Source: an uncultured Helicobacter sp. (GTDB lineage Bacteria; Campylobacterota; Campylobacteria; Campylobacterales; Helicobacteraceae). Taken from it: 64,000 nucleotides of DNA. A program made the position numbers and the translations under genes. Location of the stretch: positions 1 through 64,000 of the forward strand of contig NZ_CANBCA010000002.1 of assembly GCF_947367035.1 (NCBI RefSeq). The letters are read 5' to 3'. This document shows positions 1 to 9,557 of the stretch, piece after piece. Numbering within the stretch: position 1 is the first letter of the stretch; the number at the start of each line of letters is the position of its first letter. A model generated the notes under the pieces. It saw only the letters and a list, made by a program, of their open reading frames with translations, was not told where the DNA came from and did no database searches.

Positions 1-519
1 CAAAAGTCTTAAAGTATTAGTGATTTGTGTGCGAGATTTTGAAAGCCGTTTTGCAACCTCTTCGTGTGTAATTCCATAGTCTTCAATGAGCTCTTTATAG
101 GATTGTGCAAGATCAATGGGATTCAAATCTTCTCTTTGAATATTCTCAATTAAGGCTAATTCGCGGAGTTTTTCTTCTTGCACATCTACAATAATTGCTT
201 TAATACTTTCTTTTTTTGCTAACTTACTTGCGCGTAATCTTCTTTCGCCAGCAATTAAAAAGTAGTGATCTGCGTGTTGGCTATCTTCATAAACCAAAAT
301 AGGTTGTAATAAACCGTGTTCTTCAATAGAAATAGCAAGCTCTTGCAAACTAGCGGAGTCAAAAATCTTACGCGGTTGCAAAGGATTGGGTTTAATTTTA
401 TCTAAATCAATTTCTACTACAAGTCCAGAATTATCATTTAAATCATTTTGGTAAGCTTCCTCTACTTCACCTAATATTGCGCTTAATCCACGCCCTAACC
501 CTGCATTTTTTTTTGCCAT
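1..519 (-). CDS. parB: ParB chromosome-partition protein (3' end outside window)
   Basis: Chromosomal centromere (parS) binding protein that works with ParA in origin segregation. The first 173 codons are visible and the reading frame runs off the left edge. The ParB CTPase motif GERRLRA lies at residues 91-97, the second conserved box ENIQREDLN at 125-133, and a helix-turn-helix region begins near residue 151. The ATG at 517-519 overlaps the stop codon of parA by one base, so the two are translationally coupled in the order parA-parB. The basic start (K/G/R-rich) is typical of the family. The C-terminal dimerisation domain cannot be seen. Confidence 0.95.
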   Translation of the reverse strand, partial: MAKKNAGLGRGLSAILGEVEEAYQNDLNDNSGLVVEIDLDKIKPNPLQPRKIFDSASLQELAISIEEHGLLQPILVYEDSQHADHYFLIAGERRLRASKLAKKESIKAIIVDVQEEKLRELALIENIQREDLNPIDLAQSYKELIEDYGITHEEVAKRLSKSRTQITNTLRLL

Positions 520-1310
520 TAAGCCCTCTTTTCTAAGATTGCTCGTGCTAAATTTTGATAGGCGATATTACCTTGAGAACGTACATCATAGAGAATTACA
601 GGTTTTCCAAAGCTTGGAGATTCTGCAAGTTTAATATTTCTAGGAATTGCAATTGCATCTTTAGAGTTATCTTCTTTAATAAGCTGTCCATTAAAATGCT
701 GCAATAAATCCGCATAAACTTGCCGTGAAAGGTTATTTTGTGCGCTATACATTGTCGGCAATAATCCTTTAATTTCTAAAGTAGGATTGATTTCTTTGCG
801 CAATAATTTAATCGTATTTAACAACTGCGCCAATCCCTCTAAAGCGAAAAACTCACATTGAATAGGAATAATAACAGAGTGTGCTGCACTAAGTGCATTA
901 ATAGTTAATGGTCCAAGTGCAGGTGGAGAATCTATAATAATATAGTCATAAGCGTCCATAATATCTTCAATCTTCTTTTTCAAAATTAATTCTCGCCCAT
1001 TGCGCTTTTGACTATAAAATTCTTTCTCAATTCCAACTAATCCAATATTTGAGGGTGCTAATTGCAAAGTAGGAATTGAGGTTTTTTGTATAATTTGTGA
1101 AAGTTTTTTTGTTCCAATTAAAACATGATAAATATTGAACTCTATGCTATTGCGATGGAAACCTAAACTCGTTGTAGCATTTGCTTGTGGATCAACATCT
1201 ACTAAAAGTACTTTTTTTTCTTCCACTGCAAGTGAAGCAGCAAGATTGACAGCCGTTGTTGTTTTACCTACTCCACCTTTTTGATTTGCAATACAAATCA
1301 CTTCACACAT
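519..1310 (-). CDS. parA: ParA/Soj chromosome-partition ATPase
   Basis: Deviant Walker-type ATPase that binds non-specific DNA in its ATP form and positions ParB-parS complexes. The 263 residues start with the deviant Walker A motif KGGVGKTT at 11-18, followed by DVDPQANAT (switch region) and IIIDSPPAL (Walker B). Length matches chromosomal Soj proteins without an N-terminal helix-turn-helix. It lies between birA (12-nt gap) and parB (1-nt overlap) in an apparent fmt-birA-parA-parB transcript. A second, shorter ParA at 50854-51516 belongs to the mobile element and is not a duplicate of this one. Confidence 0.95.
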   Translation of the reverse strand: MCEVICIANQKGGVGKTTTAVNLAASLAVEEKKVLLVDVDPQANATTSLGFHRNSIEFNIYHVLIGTKKLSQIIQKTSIPTLQLAPSNIGLVGIEKEFYSQKRNGRELILKKKIEDIMDAYDYIIIDSPPALGPLTINALSAAHSVIIPIQCEFFALEGLAQLLNTIKLLRKEINPTLEIKGLLPTMYSAQNNLSRQVYADLLQHFNGQLIKEDNSKDAIAIPRNIKLAESPSFGKPVILYDVRSQGNIAYQNLARAILEKRA

Positions 1311-1322
1311 TCTTCCACTCCA

Positions 1323-1967
1323 CTATCTTAAACTATAAATCTTTTCACCTTCAATGAGAACAGAACCATCTTCACAAAGCAAAGCATTATTCAAGGAAGC
1401 TAGTTTCCCTTTATGATGAAAAGTATAATTAAAATTATTCGAAAATTCTAACGAATATCTGCTGAAAATTTGCTTCCAACTAGATTTTTTTTTGTCATTT
1501 TCTAATCTCTCTACAAAAGATTCTAAAATTTTTTCTTTAGAAATTTTTATATCTAATTTACCAAAATCTTGATTCTCAACTTCTAAATTTAATCCGATTC
1601 CGCAAAGGATTATTTCCCCTAACGTTGCACATAAAACTCCCCCTATTTTCTGATGACTCATATACAGATCGTTAGGCCATTTTAACCAAACTTTTGAACC
1701 ATTCTCTTGCAAAATCTCCTTAAATATAAATCCCATATAAATTGAAGTAGATTCTAAAGGCAAGTCCTTTGGTAACGAACTTATCTCAAGCGCAAAAGAA
1801 AAATATAACCCATTCTTAACATTTTCCCATACACTTCCGCGACTACCAATCCCACTATTTTGCCGATTTGCCACTATCATTATAGGTGGTTTTAATTTCC
1901 CCTTTCGGATTCCCTTGCTTAAGAAAATTTGAGTAGATTCTATACAATCAAATTCTAAAATCTGCAT
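1323..1967 (-). CDS. birA: Biotin--protein ligase (BirA, catalytic domain only)
   Basis: Attaches biotin to the biotin carboxyl carrier protein of acetyl-CoA carboxylase via biotinyl-AMP. At 214 residues it is a class I ligase with no N-terminal DNA-binding domain, so it should not repress transcription. The biotin/ATP loop is present in the form SGIGSRGSVW (GxGRxGxxW with an extra residue, as is common in Campylobacterota), and the core KWPNDLY and KIGGVL motifs follow. The ATG is one base after the fmt stop codon, indicating coupling to fmt. Confidence 0.88.
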   Translation of the reverse strand: MQILEFDCIESTQIFLSKGIRKGKLKPPIMIVANRQNSGIGSRGSVWENVKNGLYFSFALEISSLPKDLPLESTSIYMGFIFKEILQENGSKVWLKWPNDLYMSHQKIGGVLCATLGEIILCGIGLNLEVENQDFGKLDIKISKEKILESFVERLENDKKKSSWKQIFSRYSLEFSNNFNYTFHHKGKLASLNNALLCEDGSVLIEGEKIYSLR

Positions 1968-1968
1968 T

Positions 1969-2871
1969 TTATTCCAAAATATCTCCTAATTTCAAACGTT
2001 TTCCCTGTAAATACTGATAAGCACTCATAGCCTTTTTAGATGGAGCCTGTAGGGATTCTATCCAAACACTCCCATTTTTACAGCCTATTTTTATTTGTTC
2101 TTTTGTGATATACAAAATCTCTCCCGCAGGGTTTTGACTCACAGATTCCGCCATTTTTACTCCCTTTAATTTCAAACCATTTTTCAAATAAATTTCTGGC
2201 CACCCTTCATAAGCACGTGCCTTTTTAACTAAAGAAATTGCATCATCAAAACAAACTTGCCCAAATTCTTTTTTAATTTTTTTACAATAACTCACATCAG
2301 CTTCTATTTGCTTTAAAGGCAGAATAAAATCACATCTTTCTAAGTACTCTATTGTTAAATTCGCCGCCATTTTTGCGAGCTTTGAAAACAATTCTGTTTG
2401 ACTTTGAAACTGATTTCGAATGACTTTGAAACCCAAAATATCGCCGCAATCCAATCCCTCATTCATTTTCATTGCAGTAACACCAAAATATTTTTCGTCT
2501 TTTAAGATGCTTTGTTGGATTGGACTAGCACCACGAAACTGCGGTAAAATAGAAGCGTGTAAGTTGATGCAAGTTGCAATCTCTAATATGCTTTTGGGCA
2601 AAATCTTACCATACGCTGCCACAATGATTCTATCGCAAGGAATCTGTTTTAACTTTTTTACAAAATTATCGTCTAGTTTAGTAGGTTGAAAAATTGGAAT
2701 CCTAGAATCTCTTTCCAATAATAACTTTTTAGTCGCTGGCATTTGTAAGCGCATATTTCTTCCTGCTCTTTTATCTTCTTGACAAACCAATGCACAAACT
2801 TGATGGTATTTTAGTAGGGATTGTAGAATCATTGCTGCATAATCTGGTGTTCCCATAAAAATCACTCGCAT
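1969..2871 (-). CDS. fmt: Methionyl-tRNA formyltransferase
   Basis: Transfers a formyl group from 10-formyl-tetrahydrofolate to Met-tRNAfMet for translation initiation. 300 residues, usual length for the epsilon-branch enzyme. It shows the N-terminal Rossmann start MRVIFMGTPD, the catalytic Asn-His segment INLHASILPQFRGASP, and the downstream GVTAMKMNEGLDCGDIL motif that carries the essential Asp. A good ribosome binding site (AAGGAA) precedes the ATG. It is the first gene of the run that continues into birA and parA. Confidence 0.95.
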   Translation of the reverse strand: MRVIFMGTPDYAAMILQSLLKYHQVCALVCQEDKRAGRNMRLQMPATKKLLLERDSRIPIFQPTKLDDNFVKKLKQIPCDRIIVAAYGKILPKSILEIATCINLHASILPQFRGASPIQQSILKDEKYFGVTAMKMNEGLDCGDILGFKVIRNQFQSQTELFSKLAKMAANLTIEYLERCDFILPLKQIEADVSYCKKIKKEFGQVCFDDAISLVKKARAYEGWPEIYLKNGLKLKGVKMAESVSQNPAGEILYITKEQIKIGCKNGSVWIESLQAPSKKAMSAYQYLQGKRLKLGDILE

Positions 2872-3002
2872 AAGAATATTCCTTCTTTAAATCTTTATTT
2901 GGGCTAAAGATAATAACAAAATTATATTTAATTCTAAGAGAATAAGATTCGCAAATAAATAAAATTACAAAATTAAATTTGTAATAGTAAAATAAAATTC
3001 CT

Positions 3003-3815
3003 TTAATAAGTCTCTAATAAATCAAATTCTTTTATAATGGTCTTCTTTGATTTCAAAGGTGCAGCAAACTCATTACCTCTTTGATAAATTGGTAAAATAC
3101 TAGAGCTGTAATCAATAGATTCCTCTCCATAAGCATAGTATCTTTGGGATTCTACTTGGGGCATTTTAGTGGAATCTTGCGTAATATTTTTCATTGTTTC
3201 TTGTGATTTCATTAAATCTCGTGGTTTGGTAGATTTAAAGTTATTTTGCGATATTTGAAACATCATTGCTTGAGTTTCTTTGCTTTGAAAATAAGATTCT
3301 AATTGTTTAACGCGCATTGCTACCTCTTGATAATATTTTTCAGCTTGTATATTGGCTTGCTCATTTTTTTGCCAACTATAACCCTTATTGTAAGATTTAA
3401 TAATATTTTTCCAATTTCCGTTATGTTCTTTTTGCCAATATTTCAGTTCTGTAATGGCGATTTGCTCTGCAAAATTATCATTTTCAACCAACATAGCCCC
3501 CACCATATTTTGCGTAAAACCATTTTGCTTCAATTTCGGATAGCGATTGATCACACCCGGAATATAAGCGTGAAAGTTTCCTGCGCTTGGGTCTTGAAAG
3601 TTCATTTTATATTCACCCGCACAAGATTCTTTCCAAGCAATTGCTGCAAGTGTTAATCCGAATCCCTCGTGTTCTCCTGCCAAATAAGAACGCAATAGGA
3701 CTTCTTTTTGCGATTCTGAAAATTGCGCCAAAGGAACACACGAATTTTTAAACTCTATTTGTGGTAACGCAAAATTCAAAGTAACCGCAATACATAAAAT
3801 AAAAATCCATCGCAT
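3003..3815 (-). CDS. Secreted SLT-like (lytic transglycosylase-type) protein
   Basis: 270 residues with a cleavable signal peptide (about residues 1-17). The segment LAAIAWKESCAGEY (Glu near residue 63) and the later YNKGYSW region resemble a lysozyme-like soluble lytic transglycosylase fold, suggesting periplasmic peptidoglycan cleavage. The C-terminal 90 residues are polar, methionine- and lysine-rich and probably disordered. Ribosome binding site AAAAGGAG precedes the ATG. It lies 40 bases downstream of the sensor kinase gene, and both are on the minus strand. Function is inferred from the SLT-like segment only; the substrate is unknown. Confidence 0.65.
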   Translation of the reverse strand: MRWIFILCIAVTLNFALPQIEFKNSCVPLAQFSESQKEVLLRSYLAGEHEGFGLTLAAIAWKESCAGEYKMNFQDPSAGNFHAYIPGVINRYPKLKQNGFTQNMVGAMLVENDNFAEQIAITELKYWQKEHNGNWKNIIKSYNKGYSWQKNEQANIQAEKYYQEVAMRVKQLESYFQSKETQAMMFQISQNNFKSTKPRDLMKSQETMKNITQDSTKMPQVESQRYYAYGEESIDYSSSILPIYQRGNEFAAPLKSKKTIIKEFDLLETY

Positions 3816-3854
3816 AAAAACTCCTTTTAACAGGATCTTAGCAATTTTTGTTCC

Positions 3855-5147
3855 TTATTTGAGGTTTGCGATTCTTAATTCAAAAGTTGCAATCGTTCCA
3901 TTAGTATCTAAGCGATTTTGCAACGAGATTCTACCACCCAATGCATTGGCCGCATTTTTAGCGAGAAATAATCCAAGCCCTGCACCACTTTTATTACCTG
4001 CACGTTTAAAAGGAGCATAAATGTTTTCTAAATCTGAATCAATTCCACAACCTTCATCTACAACAACAATGCGTAGAATTTCCTGATGAATGATTTGACT
4101 TGTCAACAAAACACTTTTACCCTTTGGAGTAAATTTAAAAGCATTTTGTAAAAAATTTTGCACGATTTGAGTAAGAAGTGTTGGTTTAATTGTAATTAAA
4201 AGTTCATTAGTTTCAAGCTTACAAATAAATTGCTTTTGCTCCTTTTTACTAAGAATATGAAAATTATCTGCAATGTTTTGTAAGATTTTATGAACATCTA
4301 CAAGACTAGATTTTTCAAACTGCGCACTTTCTTGCCTACCTAAATCAAGTAAAGTTTTAATAATTGCATTCATCTCATTGATACTTTGAATATTCTCTCT
4401 TAAGGCATTAATATACACTTCCTTTTCTCTTTCTTTAATCAGTGTTACTTCGCATTTGGTTTTAATAACTGCCAAAGGAGTTTTAAGCTCGTGTGCAATT
4501 CCAATAAATAATTGCTTTTGTCCTCCAAAATAACTTTTGATTCTCTGCAAAAGATTATTAATAGAAGTCACTAAGGGATAAAATTCCAAAGGCAAATCTT
4601 GACTATTTAGAATCTCTAAATCGTGTTCTTTGAGTTTGCTAAGCGTAATTGAAAGTTTTTGTATCGGTTTATAGAGAATATTTGAAAAAGCAAGTGCGAA
4701 AAGCTGGATTAGAATGAACGCAAAAAAAATTACTAGAATAATTCCCTTAAAAGTAGAATCTAAAAATCTAACATCTTGAGTAATATCCTTAGTGATTTTA
4801 AGCACTTTATTTGTTTTATAAGGAGAAGAAATTGAATAATAAATGTTATTTTGAACTTTTGATTTTGTATAAGTATTTTTAGAAATTTTTTTATCTAAAA
4901 CTTCAATAAACAGGGACTCTCTTTGAAGAGGATTGGAATTTTGAATATAAAAATTCTGTCCAATTTGATAGTTAATATTATTTTTTAAAATATGATTTAG
5001 CTGTTTTTCAAGTTCAGATTCAATATGTCCATAAGTATTAAAATAGAGATAAATATAAAGTGCAGTAGAAAACATCGCCAAAAGAGCGATAAAGGAGATT
5101 GTAATCTGCTTAGTATAATCCCCTCTTATACTCCTTTTGGATAACAA
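3855..5147 (-). CDS. Sensor histidine kinase partnered with the CosR/HsrA-like regulator
   Basis: Membrane sensor kinase of about 430 residues: an N-terminal membrane segment (about 15-37), an extracytoplasmic region, a second membrane segment (about 134-156), a HAMP-like linker, the H box IAHELKTP (His near 219), N box QNFLQNAFKFTP (near 330-341), G1 box VVDEGCGID and G2 box GAGLGLFL. The frame overlaps the 3' end of the response-regulator gene by 22 bases, the usual layout of a cognate pair. The start is uncertain. The listed start is a TTG with no good ribosome binding site, and an AAAAGGAG lies just downstream, so initiation could be a few codons later at a non-standard codon. The signal sensed is not evident. 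Confidence 0.85.
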   Translation of the reverse strand: MLSKRSIRGDYTKQITISFIALLAMFSTALYIYLYFNTYGHIESELEKQLNHILKNNINYQIGQNFYIQNSNPLQRESLFIEVLDKKISKNTYTKSKVQNNIYYSISSPYKTNKVLKITKDITQDVRFLDSTFKGIILVIFFAFILIQLFALAFSNILYKPIQKLSITLSKLKEHDLEILNSQDLPLEFYPLVTSINNLLQRIKSYFGGQKQLFIGIAHELKTPLAVIKTKCEVTLIKEREKEVYINALRENIQSINEMNAIIKTLLDLGRQESAQFEKSSLVDVHKILQNIADNFHILSKKEQKQFICKLETNELLITIKPTLLTQIVQNFLQNAFKFTPKGKSVLLTSQIIHQEILRIVVVDEGCGIDSDLENIYAPFKRAGNKSGAGLGLFLAKNAANALGGRISLQNRLDTNGTIATFELRIANLK

Positions 5148-5797
5148 AATCTATAACCCCTACGTCTAACCGTTTCAATTGTAGCAATATTAAGCGGTTT
5201 ATCCATTTTTTGGCGAATTTGGTTGATTGCCACTTCAATGACATTAGGCGTTACAAGCTCTGGTTCTTCCCAAATCGCATCTAATAATTGTTCTTTTGAA
5301 ACAATTTGGTCGCGATGGCGTGCAAGATGAGTCAATACTTCAAAAGGCTTCCCTTTAAGCTCAATTTCTTGATTTTTATAAGTGATTTTTTCTTCATCTG
5401 GATTAATAATCAAATCTTCAATTTCAATCAAGTTTGTCCCACCAAAACGCAAACGCGCTTCGATTCTTGCAACCAATACATTAAAGTCAAAAGGCTTAGC
5501 TAGAAAATCATCTGCTCCAGCTCTTAGTGCTTCTACCTCACTTTCCGCATCATCACGTGCAGAAATAATAACAACTGCAGTGCGTGGAGATTTATTTTTA
5601 ACCTGATTAATAATTTCAAGTCCGCTACCATCTGGCAACATCCAATCTGCAAGCACTAAATCGTAATTGCGAATGCTGATATAATATTCTCCATCTTTTA
5701 AGTTTTCTGCCACATCGGTTTGATAATTAAACTCATTTAAGCCCTCTGTGATTGTCTTATTAAGACTAATTTCATCTTCAACGATTAAAATTCGCAT
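5126..5797 (-). CDS. cosR: OmpR-family response regulator, CosR/HsrA (HP1043) type
   Basis: 223 residues: a receiver domain (1-115) and a winged-helix DNA-binding domain. The C-terminal half contains the nearly invariant HsrA/CosR blocks GKPFEVLTHLARH, EEPELVTPNVIEVAINQIRQ and ETVRRRGYRFCYP, which identify the orthologue group. Unlike H. pylori HP1043, whose receiver lacks the phosphorylated aspartate, this receiver keeps Asp8, Asp51 (LADWMLPDGSG), Ser79 and Lys101. HsrA and CosR are essential global regulators of oxidative stress and metabolism in their hosts. It has ribosome binding site AAGGAAAAGGA and its own upstream promoter, and is followed by an overlapping kinase gene. Confidence 0.92.
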   Translation of the reverse strand: MRILIVEDEISLNKTITEGLNEFNYQTDVAENLKDGEYYISIRNYDLVLADWMLPDGSGLEIINQVKNKSPRTAVVIISARDDAESEVEALRAGADDFLAKPFDFNVLVARIEARLRFGGTNLIEIEDLIINPDEEKITYKNQEIELKGKPFEVLTHLARHRDQIVSKEQLLDAIWEEPELVTPNVIEVAINQIRQKMDKPLNIATIETVRRRGYRFCYPKGV

Positions 5798-5837
5798 TCC
5801 TTTTCCTTATTTTATGTTTGATTTAAAAAATTGTGGT

Positions 5838-5843
5838 ATTGTA
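5838..5843 (-). promoter_or_regulatory. Candidate -10 box for the cosR-like gene
   Basis: On the minus strand TACAAT is preceded by a T/G-containing context (TATGCTACAAT), giving a start near 5830 and a leader of about 30 bases. There is no clear -35, which is normal for Helicobacter vegetative promoters. Confidence 0.5.
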
Positions 5844-5872
5844 GCATAGTTTTAGCTATTTTTAAACAAATT

Positions 5873-5963
5873 TTTATGAAAAATTAAAAAATATTTAATA
5901 TTAATATAAAAAGTAAATTCTTAAAATATCTTAAATCTTCTTTTAAGAATTTATGAAAAATTA
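5873..5963. repeat. Repeat-rich AT intergenic region upstream of cosR-like gene
   Basis: The non-coding gap 5798-6149 holds no gene that I can support. It contains a 14-base direct repeat TTTATGAAAAATTA at 5873-5886 and 5950-5963. Between the copies are two CTTAAA hexamers at 5920-5925 and 5930-5935, read TTTAAG on the minus strand, 10 bases apart. TTTAAG-type direct repeats are, as I recall, the kind of site bound by HP1043, so autoregulation is possible. This is inference from motif resemblance. Confidence 0.35.
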
Positions 5964-6149
5964 CATAAAAATAGCCAAAATCTTTTCTTTCATATTAGAA
6001 TCCCCAAACAAATTTCCATATTGATTCTATCCTCCGCTTTGCAATAGTATCAAGAATCTTACCCGAATCTCTTTAATACAAACTTGTTAACCGCTAATTG
6101 ATTTATTAGGAACCATTATTATAGCTAACTTAAGAATATTACAATATAA

Positions 6150-7502
6150 CTACACTCTGCGATTCTTCAACACATCGGCAATAAGAAAAGATAGCTCCAC
6201 TGCCTGACTAGCATTCAAACGCGGGTCGCATTGCGTATTATAATTACAACCCAAATTCTCTTCTGTAATAGCTTGCATACCTCCCACACATTCTGTTACA
6301 TCCTCCCCCGTCATCTCCAAATGCACACCTCCAGCATAAGTGCCAATACCTTTATGAATCTCAAAAAATGCTTTCACTTCCTCTAAAATACTATTAAAAG
6401 AACGTGTCTTATAACCACTGCTAGCTTTGATGGTATTGCCGTGCATCGGGTCAATGCTCCAAACAATCTCTCTCCCTTCATTTTTAATAGATTCTAATAA
6501 TTTAGGTAATTTTTCCTTGATGGCTTCTGCACCCATACGAATGATGAAATTTAAACGTCCTGCTTCATTCTTAGGGTTTAGAATCTCACAAATACCTAAA
6601 ACATCTTCTTTACTTGCTTGAGGTCCAATTTTTACACCCAATGGATTTTCTACACCGCGCAAAAATTCTAAATGCGCCCCATTAAGATTCCTAGTCCGCT
6701 CACCAATCCACAACATATGCGCAGAACAATCATACCATTCATTTGTCAAATGATCTTTACGAGTTAGAGCCTCTTCGTAATTTAAAAGTAAAGCCTCGTG
6801 AGAAGTAAAAAACTCTGTTTCACGCAAAGTAGGAGTATTTTGTGCAGTGATTCCACAAGCCTCCATAAATGCTAAGGCTTGTGTAATTTTATCTGCCATA
6901 CTTTGGAATCGCTCACTTTGCGCACTATTCACAAAATTAAGATTCCATTTTTGCACTTGATTTAAATCTGCCAATCCCCCCTGTGCAAAAGCTCGGATTA
7001 AGTTAAGTGTAGCAGAAGATTGATGGTAGGCTTGCAAAATTCGTTTAGGGTCTGCCTCTCTCGCAGTTTTTTCAAATGCGATTCCATTAATAATATCACC
7101 CCGATAGCTTGGCAATGTTACACCATTAAGAGTTTCCGTATCACTAGAACGTGGTTTGGCAAATTGTCCTGCTAAACGACCCACTTTAACAACAGGACAA
7201 GCTCCCGCATAGGTTAGAACAACTGCCATTTGCAAGATGACTTTAAATAAATCACGAATCCGTATCGCATTAAAGTCTGAAAAACTCTCTGCACAATCAC
7301 CCCCTTGCAATAAAAATGCTTCACCCTTAGAAACCTTTGCTAAATGTTGTTTAAGCGTTCTTGCTTCACCAGCAAAGACAAGAGGAGGATATTTGCTGAG
7401 CTCTTCTTCAACTACTTCCAAAGCATTTAAATCATTATAAGTGGGTTGCTGAAGAGCAGTTTTGCTCCTCCAACTTTTTGGATTCCAGTTTGTATGTTGC
7501 AT
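6150..7502 (-). CDS. aroG: Class II 3-deoxy-7-phosphoheptulonate (DAHP) synthase
   Basis: Condenses phosphoenolpyruvate and erythrose 4-phosphate, the first step of the shikimate pathway. The 450 residues start with NWNPKSWRS and contain [47 protein letters not shown]-type substrate segment ([14 protein letters not shown]) and [11 protein letters not shown], all signatures of the plant-like class II enzyme. It stands alone between gltA and the cosR-like gene on the same strand. The later pathway enzyme aroB is at 27329-28375. Symbol follows Campylobacterota usage (aroF is also used). Confidence 0.93.
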   Translation of the reverse strand: MQHTNWNPKSWRSKTALQQPTYNDLNALEVVEEELSKYPPLVFAGEARTLKQHLAKVSKGEAFLLQGGDCAESFSDFNAIRIRDLFKVILQMAVVLTYAGACPVVKVGRLAGQFAKPRSSDTETLNGVTLPSYRGDIINGIAFEKTAREADPKRILQAYHQSSATLNLIRAFAQGGLADLNQVQKWNLNFVNSAQSERFQSMADKITQALAFMEACGITAQNTPTLRETEFFTSHEALLLNYEEALTRKDHLTNEWYDCSAHMLWIGERTRNLNGAHLEFLRGVENPLGVKIGPQASKEDVLGICEILNPKNEAGRLNFIIRMGAEAIKEKLPKLLESIKNEGREIVWSIDPMHGNTIKASSGYKTRSFNSILEEVKAFFEIHKGIGTYAGGVHLEMTGEDVTECVGGMQAITEENLGCNYNTQCDPRLNASQAVELSFLIADVLKNRRV

Positions 7503-7574
7503 TGATTTTCCTAATACATCTAAAATAAACAGAAAATTCTACCCAACAAAAAATAAAACAACCCTTACTAACTC

Positions 7575-8858
7575 CTATTTACCCAAATATACTTGTCTTG
7601 GACGTGTAATTCTAGCGTGAGGATTTTTGATATGCTCCATAACTTGAGCACACCAACCTGGCATTCTACCAATAACAAAAATTGGTGTGAAAAGTTGCAC
7701 AGGAATTTTCAATGCAGTTAAAATAATTCCGCTATAAAAATCTACATTAGGATAGAGATTTCTTTCTTTGAAATAATCGTCATTTAAAGCAACTTCTTCT
7801 AGCTTCTCGGCAATCTCACTCAAACGCGCATTCATTGTAATTCCTTTTTTATTTAATTCATCTTTTAGGGCTTTGATTGCTTTTGCGCGAGGGTCATAGC
7901 TTTTATAAACACGATGACCAAATCCCATTAACCTAAAAGGGTCGCTTTTATCTTTTGCTTTCGCAACAAATTTATCTACATTTTTTACATCACCAATTTG
8001 TTCTAATTGCACTAAAACTTTCTCATTAGCACCTCCGTGTGCAGGTCCCCAAAGAGCATTGATGCCAGCTGAAATTGCAGCATAGGGATGAACGCCTGTG
8101 GAAGCAACATTGCGAACAGTTGTTGTAGAAGCATTTTGTCCGTGGTCTGCGTGAAGAGCAAAGATTTTATCCAATGCTTCTACTTCAAGTGCCGAGATTT
8201 CTTCTTCTCCTTTTAAAGTATATTTAAGCTTTCCTCCTGGATAAGCACGCAGCATATAAAGAAAATTCTCGACATAGCTACGACTCACATCAGGATAAAT
8301 AAGAGGTGCACCAATGGAATTGCGGTAAGAGAATGCAACTAAAGTAGTAATTTTGGCAATAATTCTACGCGCCATTGTTTGATAATCGCCTTCATCGTCC
8401 ATTTCTTTATGATCGAAGTGAAAAGTAGAAAGTGCTGCAACTGCAGAACTCAAGTTCGCCATAGGGTGTCCGCCATCAGGAAAAGCACTAAAAATATTAA
8501 TCAAACCTTCGTGTAAAAAGCTTCTATGGCGCAATTCCAAATCAAACTCTTTAGATTCTTGTTCATTCTTAGGGGCTTCACCTGTGATAAGCAATTTTGC
8601 AACATCAGTAAATTTGTATTTTTCTACAATCTCTTCAACCGGGATTCCTTTATAGAGCAATTGTCCATTTTTACCATCTATGTAGCTAATAGTGGATTCG
8701 CAACCTGCTGTTGAGCCATAACCCGGGTCATAAGAAAAGATATTCGTGCGTTCAAATAGTTTGCTAAAATCCACCGCCTTAGGACCGCGTGTGCATTCAA
8801 TAAGGTTAAAGTCAAATTTCTCTCCTGTTTCGTTGTTAATTAATGTTATAGTTCCCAT
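7575..8858 (-). CDS. gltA: Citrate synthase
   Basis: Condenses oxaloacetate and acetyl-CoA at entry to the TCA cycle. 427 residues of the hexameric type II (Gram-negative) family. It has [13 protein letters not shown], the catalytic [11 protein letters not shown] and [12 protein letters not shown] regions (histidines) and the [16 protein letters not shown] segment with the catalytic Asp. I chose the ATG at 8856-8858 because TAAGGAGTT lies 6 bases before it. An in-frame codon nine residues upstream has no such site. Confidence 0.96.
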   Translation of the reverse strand: MGTITLINNETGEKFDFNLIECTRGPKAVDFSKLFERTNIFSYDPGYGSTAGCESTISYIDGKNGQLLYKGIPVEEIVEKYKFTDVAKLLITGEAPKNEQESKEFDLELRHRSFLHEGLINIFSAFPDGGHPMANLSSAVAALSTFHFDHKEMDDEGDYQTMARRIIAKITTLVAFSYRNSIGAPLIYPDVSRSYVENFLYMLRAYPGGKLKYTLKGEEEISALEVEALDKIFALHADHGQNASTTTVRNVASTGVHPYAAISAGINALWGPAHGGANEKVLVQLEQIGDVKNVDKFVAKAKDKSDPFRLMGFGHRVYKSYDPRAKAIKALKDELNKKGITMNARLSEIAEKLEEVALNDDYFKERNLYPNVDFYSGIILTALKIPVQLFTPIFVIGRMPGWCAQVMEHIKNPHARITRPRQVYLGK

Positions 8859-8977
8859 ATTTAACTCCTTAAAATCAAAAATCATAATCTATTGTAACGA
8901 ACTTTTTTAAAAAAGTGTAAAAAAATTTTAAATTTCTATCAAAATTTTTAAATCTGCTATTTTTTTACACATTAATT

Positions 8978-9541
8978 TTAGTTATAGATAACATCTATTT
9001 CGCTTTTTGGATTAAAATCAAAAATACTTGAATCTATAGTAATATTTATTTTTGCATTATGAAATAAGATTTCAACTTTATTACCCAATGTGTCATTAAA
9101 AATAATTTGTTTTGGGATTCCATTTTCTAAAAACACATTATATTTTTGCTCTAAAATAACTGCTTCATAGTAATTTTTTGTTATTTTCTTAGCATTTTTC
9201 AATAAATAAAGCAGATTTAAGTTCTCTTGCAATTGTGTAAAAATGGCTTGTTTTAATTTTGGTTCATAAATAATCATCGTGTTTTCTTCAATAAAAATTT
9301 CTTTGGGAATAGGCGTAATGTAACTCCACCTCAAACTTGATGGTGCAAGTGCTTGGAGCTTACCTTTATAAACAATTTGATTTTGTGCATTTGCTTCACT
9401 AGAATATAAGATTTGTGTAAAATCTGCACTAAAAGACTCTATCTCCTTTAAAGATTCAGCATTACTAAAATGAATGCAAAACAATATTGCAATTCCACAT
9501 TTTAATAGAATCTTTAAATAAAATTGAAATACTTTACACAT
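8978..9541 (-). CDS. lolA: Outer-membrane lipoprotein carrier protein LolA
   Basis: Periplasmic chaperone that shuttles lipoproteins from the LolCDE exporter to the outer membrane. 187 residues with a hydrophobic signal segment at about 9-27 and the LolA-like sequence SFSADFTQILYS...KGKLQALAPSSLRWSY. The second half has the alternating beta-strand character of the family. It starts 16 bases downstream of the UPF0114 membrane-protein gene on the same strand. Sequence conservation in LolA is low, but length and the N-terminal motif fit well. Confidence 0.85.
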   Translation of the reverse strand: MCKVFQFYLKILLKCGIAILFCIHFSNAESLKEIESFSADFTQILYSSEANAQNQIVYKGKLQALAPSSLRWSYITPIPKEIFIEENTMIIYEPKLKQAIFTQLQENLNLLYLLKNAKKITKNYYEAVILEQKYNVFLENGIPKQIIFNDTLGNKVEILFHNAKINITIDSSIFDFNPKSEIDVIYN

Positions 9542-9557
9542 TCATCGCCTTTAATTT

